Positions 1 to 8,454 of a stretch of DNA of 14,155 nucleotides are shown one piece after another. The stretch is taken from contig WELB01000005.1 of NCBI GenBank assembly GCA_009602725.1, forward strand, positions 578,370-592,524. The letters run 5' to 3'. The notes under the pieces were generated by a model that saw nothing but the letters and a program-made list of their open reading frames with translations, was not told where the DNA came from and made no database searches. The position numbers and the translations under genes are program-made. How positions within the stretch are numbered: position 1 is the stretch's first letter; every line of letters begins with the position of its first letter. This DNA comes from Spirogloea muscicola (Eukaryota > Streptophyta > Zygnematophyceae > Spirogloeales > Spirogloeaceae).

Positions 1-2864
1 GGGGCTGGCGCAGCCGCCGACAGCGGCGGCGGCGAGCCGGCTCGGCCCCTCTCAACGCTCGAGGCCTACTTCGACAAGCTGACGACGAGGGGCGCGGCGG
101 CGGCGGCGCCGGCCACGCCTGGACGCGGCGACGGCTTTGACGGCGCGGGTTCGACTCCTGCCGGCAGCGCTTCCGCCAGCAACGGCGGCCAGGAGCGTCC
201 TCCGGACGCTGCCGCAGCGGCAGGACCTTCCGGACCCACAGCAGCGGCGGCCGACTCGAGTGGCCATGGAGGAGCAGCCGCACCCGCTGCGCCGCAGAGC
301 TCGGGGCACTCGGCCAATGGGTACGCCCAGGATACGAAAGACCGGCAGGCCCTGCGCTCGCTGGACGCCTACTTCGACATTTTGCGGCCGCCGCCCAAGA
401 TGACGCCAGGTGCGGTTGCTCCGGCTCAATGCTCGCATCACTGCAGTGCTTGGTCAGTTGCATGAAACAGTGGGCTGCTTTCCATGCAGTTACTGCAACT
501 GCTGAATTGTCTAAATTGTAAGTTCATAAGTCTTACTGTTTAGGAGCATGTCTACAATTTACACAATATGGGGTCCTCTGTTTGTCCAGTCCACTCACAG
601 CTTGTGTCAGATGGTATGCTGCATGATCAACTTGCATGAGGAGTGGCGGCTGTGAGTGCACGCTCACATGGTTGCTGCAAAGCGGCGGAGGCTCGCAGAG
701 GAGGTGGCGGCTGCGGAGGCCGTGGCGGCGGCGGAGGAGGAGGCACGAGCGGCTGAGGCAGCTGTGGCTGCTGCGAGGGAGAGGCCCGAGGTCAGGGAAG
801 CGGTGCGGCAGATGGAGGAGATGTTCCGTGACGCCGAGGCCTCTGGTGCGCTCGCCACCCTGCCGCCGGCTCACCTAAGCAAGTGGGAGTTGCTCTTACT
901 AGTCATGCTCTTGTGATTAAAGATGGGGGGCCGGTAAGCTTCACATAGTGATTGAGCAATGGTGGCGCAGGCCTGAAGCTGCCGCAGGTGCGGGAGATGC
1001 TGGCGACGGACCTCAAGCCGATCATGATGGGGGAGCGGGGGCTGTCTGTCTTTGAGATCATTGGGGACCAGCGCAACCACGCGTCCTCGCTCAGCGCTGT
1101 GTGAGCCTCCTTGATGGCGCCCCGAGGCACCTTCGCTTGCCATTCGGCTGCAAGAGCACGCCAAGAGCATACCGCTTCAGCAAGCAAGCTGCCCATGTCA
1201 TGCCGTCGCTGACAGTTGCTGTTGGTGAGAGCCTCGGCCTGCAGGAATCTGCTGGTGGCCCTCAATGTCGCTGTCTTCCTCTTTGAGCTGGCCACTCCGC
1301 TGCAGCAGCCTTCCCAGGGCGGCGGCGAGAGTGCAGCAGTGGTAGCGGCTACCGCTGCGATGTCGCTGCCTGCCCTGTATGGTGCCAAAGTCAACGGCCT
1401 CATCGCTGCCGGCCAGTGGTGGCGTCTGGTCACGCCCATGTTCCTGGTACTTGTCCGTTGCTGCCACCTGTGGCACGGCCACCGCTGGCGCTGCCTGAGG
1501 CATCTTCTGAGTCTGTTAGTCATGAATTTACCGCATGGTTGAATGTCTCGTACCTTGCTATTCAAGGGATCAGATTGAGATTGTTGGTGGAGAGACTGCA
1601 GTTGGCAGATGTGCCTCGACATAAGTCATGTTATATCGTAAGTGCCATAAGTGTCTGAAGTGTCATAAGTCACAAGTGTCATAAATGGCGCTGTGCCTGT
1701 GCCGCAGCATGACGGTATCTTCCACCTCGCGCTTGGCACGTGGGGGCTCCTCTCACTAGGCCCCTCTGTGAGCTTTGTGCTTGGCCCGGGGGGACTCCTT
1801 GGCGCATATGTTGTCGGCGGCCTCTTTGGCAACCTCCTCAGCTTCGTGCTTACACCCGAGACGACCATCGGTGGCACGGCAAGTCCGCACATCCTTCATT
1901 TGCAGTTCCTTGGAAGCAACACGGTGTGCAGTATTGAGTGGATCTCAGTTGGTTGAATGCGACCAGATTAGTGGAGATGAAGGATACTAACAGATACTGT
2001 ATGGCATTGGATCAATAGGAGCGCTGAGGATGCTGATGCACTGCTTATCATATTTGCCCCAGGGCCCGGTGTATGGCGTCCTCGGCGCGTGGCTGGTGTA
2101 CCTGCTGCGTAATCGGTCAATGATCGGCGCTGAGGAGGCCGACAATGAGATACGCAAGGTCGTGTTTCTCGGCGCTCTCAACGTTGCGCTCGGCAATCCG
2201 CTCCCTATTGACGACTGGTGAGCTCCACCACAGAGCAGCGCCAGCATTGGGGCAAATGCCAGCGGCAGCAGTCATGTCAGGCGCAGTGGCTTGATGCTAC
2301 TGGGCACTGAGATGCTGAGATGTGCTACACCGGTGCAATCTACCTGGAATTAGCAGTACGATCCAATACTGTGAATGTCACCATACTGGACGGACGATTG
2401 CAATTGCATGACTAGTGTAGGTGTCAATGAGAACACTGGAGTACGCCAGTGCTGCAGTGTGTTGGTGGCTGCTGATGTTTCTTCCCCGATTGACGAGGCT
2501 CAGGACACACATGGGAGGCCTTGTGGGGGGTGCCTTCTTCGCCTGGCTCGCGGCGCCCAAGCTTCTTGGTCGGCTGCTGCAGAGGGAGGAAGAAGACAGC
2601 AGTGGCGATGCCAACACTTCAGCTGCTGTTAAGAGCAATGAGGGAGGCAAGCCAGCCACTGCTGCCGGAGCTGGGCAAACGGGGGAATGGGGCCTCTTCC
2701 AGGAGGGGCCAGGCCCAATGCAGATTGCGGCGATCACGGCGCTCTGCCTCGGCCTCTTCGTGGTGGCCACCCAGTTGGCGATTGCAGCCGCCACTGGCAG
2801 CCTTCCAAGCTTCCTCCTCCTGCCTTTTGAGAGCCTGCTTGGCAACGGCGACGACTTTGCCTGA
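1..2864 (+). CDS. Rhomboid-family membrane protein, plant RBL9-like, probable pseudoprotease (5'-partial)
   Basis: Proposed exons are <1-409, 657-845, 971-1100, 1245-1446, 1708-1878, 2063-2217 and 2504-2864. All phases join and give 538 residues from the window edge; the start codon lies upstream. Residues 1-136 are Ala/Gly/Ser-rich, as in a transit peptide plus linker, and carry two copies of an L-x-A-Y-F-D-x-L motif. An Ala/Glu/Arg-rich helical stretch follows. The rhomboid core has TM1 near 244-262, a WRLVTP loop (the conserved rhomboid L1 WR motif), TM2 311-336, TM3 339-358, TM4 365-382, TM5 about 398-410, TM6 420-436 and an extra C-terminal TM, so 6+1 topology. The active-site equivalent reads GGTGPVYG, with Thr367 where proteases have Ser, and TM2 HxxxN reads HLALG. 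His421 in THMGG is kept. From recall, Arabidopsis RBL9 shares GGTG, the PIDDW loop and the AYF-type motif. Family assignment is firm; the start and the second donor (845 or a GC donor at 879) are uncertain. Confidence 0.88.
1879..2062 (+). other. GC-AG intron in the rhomboid gene
   Basis: The exon ends ACG (Thr) and the intron opens with GCAAGT, the strong form expected of GC donors, and closes with CCCCAG before GGC (Gly). This phase-0 junction gives GGT-GPVYG, exactly the family sequence at TM4. The only nearby GT donor (GTCCGC at 1883, phase 1) pairs in phase with an acceptor at 2018 and would insert about 15 unrelated residues inside TM4. The intron is 184 bp long. Confidence 0.8.
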
Positions 2865-5201
2865 CTCCTGGCGTTAAGTTGGCGCTTGCTACGAGCTCCT
2901 GTGTCTCCCATGAGACTTCCTTCGTACATGAGACGGCAATTTTTGGTCATGATGCTGAATATGTCAGGATCCTGCCGATGGAGGAGTCAAGTCAAGTTTC
3001 AAGTCCTCCTCTGCGCTGCTAGTCCTGGCAGTGTCGGTGGGCTGCAACACGTCAAGCAGTAGCTCCAGTCCTTGTACATTGAGAACATCTTGAGTGCACA
3101 CCATGGAGCAAGTTTTGACACTGTAAGATACGGGGCAATGGCTCCTTCAATCAGATGCGGCTACAGTAAGCCCTTCGAGGCAGAGTATGCACAAGGTGGC
3201 TGCTGCACTCTGATATTGACCTTATCTACGTCATAAGCAATGTTAGAGCGAAGCTCCTATTGTGCAGAGACCTGCAAGACTGGCAAGTACCACCTGAGCA
3301 GTAGTAGACTGACGGGGGTTGATAGCAGATACAAGCATCGCAGCTCCTGAAGGCAGCGTGACCTGGACTAGCCGCAGCCGCAACAAGTCGCCGCCTCCAA
3401 TGTGCGGCTCTCATTGAGGGGAACATTAGAGATGTAGCAATCGGCGGATCCTTAGCAAGGGGGTTGCTTCTATGGTCGTCTCGTACAGATTACGCCGACT
3501 ATTAGGAGCCGTATAGGCTAGGGCTTTCTGTGTGAGGGCTATTGTATCGAAGCCCGCTTGCTGTGAAGTTTGAGCATCCACTCTGTGGCAGAGCACGATG
3601 AGACTTGGTAGAGGACTGGTAGAAGGCCTGTAGGTATATGCTGCACATCGGCCACCTGCAAGAAGCGATCGCAACATGCTGGTAAGCAAATCATAATTGC
3701 TAGCAGCACCGCGCGTAACAGGCTAGCTACTTGGAAGGTGCTCGTTCGGTGTAATGTAAGGCACCAGCAAGCGCGTCATTAGTACTCACGCGAGTCATTC
3801 TGGGAGCCCCTGGAGGGGGTAACGACCAAGCAGGACTTGCGCATGTACAACAGTGTGCGGCAAGCAAGCCCAGCTCCACAGGGGGGGAGCATGAGCTTCA
3901 GTAGAAAACCTGTTTAATGACATCCTAATGGGCTTGTTACACCTTTTTGTCAGATGTTGTCAGATGCTGGCCGTCATGGCAGGCGTCCCGCGGTAGGTCC
4001 TAGGCCACCCCAAATGGCGGCGCATTTGCAACATATACCATGTTGGCCATATACATATGGCACACTCCTTGCTCATTTTGTCCACTGTGTACCGTTTCAT
4101 CTGAGAAGAGCCAAGTCTCACCGACGTACTGCCTATGGGTCACTGCCAGACATCAACTACTGAAGATCGCAACTGAAGCTAGGCACAGGTGCTCACGTCG
4201 GCCGCCTAGGCCAACCCCCAAGAGCACCAGCGGCAAACCCACTGTCAGACATTAATGACAGGCATGGCAGAGGGAAGGCAGCGCGCCCCTTGTAGTAAGG
4301 AGGAGACAATTCTCACAGCTGGCGCGCTCCTCATGGTCCAAAATGGTTACCAGAGCTTAATAATGTTGACTTTTCGGAAGGTGAGACTCATGGAAGGTGG
4401 CACTTGTGCAGCCAGCATTGCAAGTCACGTATTGCTGTAGTTAAGGTGAAGCTGGCCCCAATCCATGGAGATGGAACATTGGAGTGCCCAGGGTCTTGGC
4501 AGTAACAAACTTTGCAAGCTGTCCAAGAGCCGCAGTCACCTGTTCGTGGACCCCACAAGGCCTGAATGACGAAGGGCTGGTGAGATGAAAAGCACTGGCT
4601 TCCTAAGCATTCACATGATACACCTTCCTGTCTTGTACAGGGGGGCCCACCGCTCGTCCTGCGCCTATGAGCATTGACTTGATGCAGATATCTGTGGTGC
4701 ACGTCTGCAGCCCAAGGACAGCAGAGCAAGAGCAATAGTAGTAGATGTCCTTCGTACCCAGTGGCATGAAGAGAAAGAGAAAGCAGAGAGAAGACAGAGG
4801 GGGAGGCAGAGAGAAAGGTGGATTCTGTGTCACTGATTCAGGTGCCATAACGAGATGTAACAGTTCAATTTCTACGTACAAAAGCAACCCGGCCTTTCCT
4901 CCCAATTGAAGTCGGGCGATTGCCGCTGCTGCGGCCAAAGCCAAGCCTCCTAGCACAGCACAAGCGCCATGGGGCAAAAACAGCTGCTGTATAGGTTTTA
5001 ATAGCCAAGATGTAGAAGAATGACAAATAATGTCAAGTCAGGTAAGGCCAGCATACTATCAGGCACATTCGCCGGATTGAACAATTGGGTCTGCCGTCGC
5101 TGCTTGACTGCAAGAAGCTGCTATGCTACTGAGCAGACACCGGCCTAGGCCAAAGCAGGCGGCCAGCTACATATGAGACGAGTCCACTACTGAAGCACCC
5201 C
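2865..5201. other. Intergenic region, 3'UTR of the rhomboid gene and weak open frames
   Basis: The first 260 bases or so are probably the rhomboid 3'UTR. No protein family could be recognised in the rest. Two short minus-strand frames overlap by one base (TAATG) at 3426: 3426-3677 (83 residues starting MLRSLLAGG, a targeting-peptide-like beginning) and 3226-3426 (66 residues starting MFPSMRAAHWRRRLV, also Arg/Ala-rich). They could be chance frames or parts of a spliced minus-strand gene. A minus-strand stretch at about 4870-4977 encodes a hydrophobic Ala/Leu-rich segment in an open frame without an ATG near its start. None has enough support to be called a gene. Confidence 0.4.
3122..3126 (+). 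terminator. Possible TGTAA poly(A) signal of the rhomboid gene
   Basis: TGTAA occurs 258 bases after the rhomboid stop codon. TGTAA is the usual polyadenylation signal of many chlorophyte algae. The motif is only five bases long and occurs elsewhere by chance, so the support is its position and the likely lineage. Confidence 0.4.
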
Positions 5202-5600
5202 CTAGACTACGAGCTCCATGCGGCGTGCAGGCGGGAAGTGGTTCCCATATGGCAGCGCAGGGTGCAGCCATTCTGTCATTTGTTCGTTGTCAAATTTTGC
5301 ATCGTACTCAAGATGCTGAGACAGCAGCTGCTGACGATGATCGTTGCCCATGAAACTGGCTGGCAGAGCCCCAGCTCGGAGATTCGCGTCCAGCTCGCGG
5401 CGCAACCACTGCCCACACTTGGCTAAAATTGTTGTCAGGAGGGCCTTGCCGGACAGCCCGGCCCGTCGTGCGACTCCTCTGCGTCTCCACCACGTCGATC
5501 TGGGCGTCACCGCTTCGGCAGCCACGACCACAGCCCGGGACGCGGCGCCTCGCTGCAGCGGCATAATGCTTGAGGTGGGCTTGCGGTGGTCGCCAGACAT
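5202..5600 (-). CDS. Hypothetical intronless protein, 132 residues
   Basis: An uninterrupted minus-strand frame runs from an ATG in good context (GGCCATGTC) to TAG. The family is not recognised. Residues 1-45 are rich in Arg, Ala, Val and Ser with no acidic run, which suits an organelle-targeting peptide. Residues 48-132 look like a compact soluble domain, with a helical stretch around LLTTILAKCGQWLRREL and a more acidic and aromatic end (EYDAKFDNEQMTEW, then HPALPYGNHFPP). Codons prefer G or C in the third position, as in the neighbouring genes, with a natural-looking mix of residues. A (GA)n tract on the sense strand lies about 120-290 bases upstream. No convincing poly(A) signal was seen within 350 bases downstream. 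It could be a complete small gene, the last exon of a longer one, or chance. Confidence 0.42.
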   Translation of the reverse strand: MSGDHRKPTSSIMPLQRGAASRAVVVAAEAVTPRSTWWRRRGVARRAGLSGKALLTTILAKCGQWLRRELDANLRAGALPASFMGNDHRQQLLSQHLEYDAKFDNEQMTEWLHPALPYGNHFPPARRMELVV

Positions 5601-5721
5601 GGCCTTGCTGGTGCAGGCGACTGTTCCCGACCTCACTCACTGGGTGCCGCTGAGAGGGTCGTCCGACTCCAGTGGCCGTCCGTGGTCGTGGCAGCGCCGC
5701 CCGCCCCCCACTCCGCCCGCT

Positions 5722-5740
5722 CGCTCTCGCTCTCTCTCTC

Positions 5741-5799
<59 letters not shown>

Positions 5800-5818
5800 G
5801 TCTCTCTCTCTCTCTCTG

Positions 5819-5873
<55 letters not shown>

Positions 5874-5890
5874 NCCCTCTCTCTCTCTCC
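5722..5890. repeat. CT/GA compound microsatellite
   Basis: This is an almost pure (CT)n tract of roughly 150 bases, beginning with a few CGCT variants and ending in CTCCCC-type decay after an N at 5874. Four T-G-T interruptions have G at 5794, 5800, 5818 and 5824. Their 6-18-6 spacing shows that a 24-base block was duplicated inside the tract. Long Ser-Leu or Arg-Glu open frames across it are artefacts of the dinucleotide repeat. Confidence 0.97.
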
Positions 5891-6057
5891 CCACCTCTCT
5901 CTTCCTCCTCCCTCTCTCCACTTCCTTTCAGCGGACAGCCCGCACCCCCTGCGGGCCCCTCCCTCCTCCGCTCCCGCCGGCCCCCCGAAGCCGTCGCGCC
6001 GGAGGCAGGCGGGGGCCAGAACCTGCCGACGTGGCCAGATCGCACTGCCAAGTGGCA

Positions 6058-6222
6058 ATGTCATCATGTGATAACAGTAACGACGGCTTCGATAATAGTA
6101 ACGACGGCGAATGGAATTCCTTTGACAGTTCGACCGAGTCACGGAAGCGTGGGCGACTTGTCAGACGTGGCACCCGGCTCCGGCGGCTGTCTGCGCCCAG
6201 ACAGCTCCTGCCACGTGATTAG
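6058..6222 (+). CDS. Small open frame with acidic Asn/Asp repeat, doubtful
   Basis: An ATG in a fair context (GGCAATGTC) opens a 54-residue frame. It starts with an acidic polar repeat (DNSNDG twice), then a Ser/Glu stretch, and ends in a strongly basic tail with RKRGR, RRGTR and PRQ. The repeat comes from a 21-bp tandem duplication at 6070-6111. The acidic-then-basic layout recalls N-termini of some transposon-encoded or nuclear proteins, but no family is recognised. It may be a first exon, a transposon remnant or chance. Confidence 0.2.
   Translation: MSSCDNSNDGFDNSNDGEWNSFDSSTESRKRGRLVRRGTRLRRLSAPRQLLPRD
6070..6111 (+). repeat. 21-bp tandem duplication, two copies
   Basis: Two adjacent 21-base units (6070-6090 and 6091-6111) share GATAAYAGTAACGACGGC. 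The first 18 bases differ at one position only (AAC versus AAT, synonymous in the small frame that contains them); the last three bases differ. Confidence 0.85.
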
Positions 6223-6616
6223 GCTGCTTGCACTCCGAGAGTCCCCTAGCTGCTGTGTTAGTACTTACGGCTTCTCGGCTTCTCTTGGGCTCATTTGAGC
6301 GCTTCGGGCGGCAGGATAGGGGCTGCTTGCCGTCGATGGGGAAGGCGCGGCTGATCGAATGGTGCTCCGACACCGAGCCAGATTGGGGCACATCTTTCCT
6401 GACTGACGTGGTGCTGGAGGTATTTTGGGTGCGACTCAATCACACAAGCAAACGTGAGTCCACCTGTTATGTCCACGTATGCCATCCACGTCACCATCCT
6501 CGTCAGATCGACACAAATGGACACCGACGGGATATCTTATGACAGAGCTTGTTAACCCCGGGTTAGCAGCAGCAAGTCGGAGTAAGTTGCAGCTGGCAAG
6601 GAGGCACCCCGACGAG

Positions 6617-6748
6617 AGCCAGAAGCAGCAGCCAGAGCGCGGCCTGCCCGCAAGTGCACGGCATGAGCCAGGCAGTGTTGGAAGGAGACAGAGCCGCATC
6701 CGGCATACGTTGGCAAGCGACCCGGCAGCGTTGAAGACGGGCAGCTCC
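6617..6748 (-). pseudogene. Retroelement-like C-terminal ORF relic, copy 1
   Basis: On the minus strand one frame reads ELPVFNAAGSLANVCRMRL. After a one- or two-base slip another frame reads LAHAVHLRAGRALAAASG. The same two blocks occur in the same order on the plus strand at 8053-8181, where they lie in a single frame. Differences between the copies fall often at third codon positions (for example AAC GCT GCC GGG TCG against AAC GCC GCT GGC TCG). Both therefore descend from a translated sequence, and this copy has since taken a frameshift. The exact element type is inferred from the fuller copy. Confidence 0.5.
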
Positions 6749-7474
6749 CCTTGCTGACCCTGCCGACGGTTGATGCCTGCCGGGCTAGCCGCTGCAGAAG
6801 GAAACAGCGCTTCAAAAGTGGCTGGAGGCTGTGAGAGGCCAGCCCAAAAGATTGGACAAGGGCTGAAGGGGGCCGATGCGAAAAACAAGACACTAGTAGC
6901 ACTTCTTGGTCGTACGACGACTCTACCTGCAATGGCGGCAGCCAGAGTCCGGCGGTCGAGCCCCGGATTGAGAAAGCGCGGCCAGATACAAGATTAGAAG
7001 CCCGCTTTAATGGGTGTGACCCACCTTGACGAGCGATTGCGGGTACCGGCCCTGGCCTTGAGACCTGGGGTGCTAATGGGCCAAATGGCCAGCCCCCGAA
7101 ACCCAAGTAATTCTCTGCCTGACCAATGATAAGACGTGCAGAGGGTCGGGGCCGAGCAGTCCACTCGGCCCAGTCTTTTGCTCTTGCCAGAACTGCCCCC
7201 AGCGCCGCCGCCGCCGCCGCATTGCCGTCTTCGCTGCTGTCGAGCCACGCCAGGAAGGCGTGGGCTCACAGGAAGGGCAGCCGCGCTGCGAAAAAGCCTT
7301 ATCCCGGGTGACTCCGCCGCCGGTCGCGTCAGAACCGGTGACACAGGTAAACCTCGGAACATCGTGACCTTGTGTGTGAGGTGCAGATGCCGAGCATTGC
7401 CTCAATCTGCTCTGAGGCTGTCATATACAGTCTTGTGTCATTTGCTTGTTGAGGAGATCCCATCAGTTGATCTT

Positions 7475-7650
7475 GCGGTGCTGCGCTGGGTTACCGTCAA
7501 CTGAATCCTGCGCTGCTGCGCTGGTTGCTATCAACTGGAATTTTGAGCTGTTGCGCCGGATTACTGTTAAGTGGAATTTTGCGCTGTTGCGCCGCTTACT
7601 GTCAACTGGAATTTGCGCTGCTGCGCTGGGCTGCTATTGCTTGACTTGGG
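7475..7650 (+). repeat. Degenerate 35-bp minisatellite, about five copies
   Basis: Units begin at about 7475, 7510, 7545, 7581 and 7615, giving periods of 35, 35, 36 and 34. Each begins GCGCTGYTGCGCYG or a close variant and then has TTACTGTCAACTGGAATTT or a variant. The last copy diverges after its first half. Open frames across this stretch are repeats of the unit and not evidence of a gene. Confidence 0.9.
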
Positions 7651-7893
7651 TTTCACTGCATTGAGTGCCGTGTATCTTGTTGTCAGCTTCCTCTCAACTG
7701 GGCCGAGTGGACTCCTTGAGACCTCCAAGGAGACCTGCAAAACGTTTATTGACACTTTGCAGTGTGAAATCTTCTTTTCCCTTGTCCATCAAAATATGAT
7801 CACATCCGCTAGATCGTAGTCTCTCTTTGTGGTCACTACTGACGTGGTCGACCGCTCCAACCCGGGGCTCTCTGCCTCGCGGGCTGGCCACGC

Positions 7894-8190
7894 TGCGGCG
7901 AAGGCCGCTCGCAAAAGGCGGCCAAACACGCCGACCACCCGGCTGCTGATGAGTTCGTACGCCTGGCCGTGGACGTGCACGGGGCTCTTGGGTCCTAGTG
8001 GCTCGACCTGCTGGCCAAGCTTGTGCGGCGCGCTGTGTCCCGCAGGCGCGGTGAGCCGGCTGACTTCAACGCCGCTGGCTCGTGGGCTCAGGTATATCGT
8101 ATGCGATTGTCCATCTCCCTTCAGCGGTCCATGGCCCACGCCTTGCATGCTGGCCGTGCTCTCGCTACGGCCTCCGGCTTTCTGTCAGAG
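7894..8190 (+). pseudogene. Retroelement-like C-terminal ORF relic, copy 2
   Basis: In one frame this reads AAKHADHPAADEFVRLAVDVHGALGS, then an in-frame TAG at 7996-7998, then WLDLLAKLVRRAVSRRRG, then EPADFNAAGSWAQVYRMRL and SISLQRSMAHALHAGRALA. The layout is an Ala/His-rich helix, then F-V-x-L-A-V-D-x-H-G-A-L-G, then LL..L and R-x-R-x-x-x-x-L-Q-R. It resembles the segment after the reverse transcriptase domain in many non-LTR and tyrosine-recombinase retrotransposon polyproteins. That is family recall, not a search result. No upstream reverse transcriptase motif was found, so this is a truncated, stop-containing relic. Copy 1 lies about 1.3 kb away in opposite orientation. Confidence 0.5.
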
Positions 8191-8370
8191 AGATTGTTTT
8201 CCGGCAGCTAGTCTGTCGGATTGTAGGCTCCTCACTCGTAACTACTGAGTGGTCTATCCTCCCCCGTTCTGACATAAGCATCTTCAGGCCCCTTCGTAGC
8301 TGCTCAGCGATTTTTCGGCCCCTCCATCATTTGGCCCCTTCGAACCTTTGTCGATTCTTTTTCGGGCTGG

Positions 8371-8454
8371 CTTTCACAGCCCTTGGCCCCATTGGGAGAG
8401 CCACTTCTTCTGCTTTCCACAGCCCTTGGCCCCACAGGGAGTGCCACTTCTTCT
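8371..8454 (+). repeat. 42-bp tandem duplication, two copies
   Basis: Units 8371-8412 and 8413-8454 share CTTT(C)CACAGCCCTTGGCCCC, then GGGAG.GCCACTTCTTCT. They differ by a one-base insertion and a few substitutions. Related GGCCCCTTCG-like words occur just upstream at 8288-8343, so the duplication may belong to a slightly longer degenerate repeat field. Confidence 0.88.

Noticed and set aside
148-158. GGTTCGACTCC, resembling a tRNA T-loop
   Set aside because: No acceptor stem, D-arm or anticodon arm at the right spacing, and it lies inside the first rhomboid exon.
903-1622. 239-residue minus-strand open frame
   Set aside because: It overlaps well-supported rhomboid exons on the plus strand and has no recognisable domain; it is a GC-rich shadow frame.
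1883-2018. Alternative GT-AG intron instead of the GC-AG intron
   Set aside because: It is in phase but adds about 15 unrelated residues within TM4, whereas the GC donor gives the exact family sequence.
5308-6298. Several long open frames (160-290 residues) on both strands
   Set aside because: They are held open by the CT/GA repeat, giving Ser-Leu or Arg-Glu runs, and have no domain outside it.
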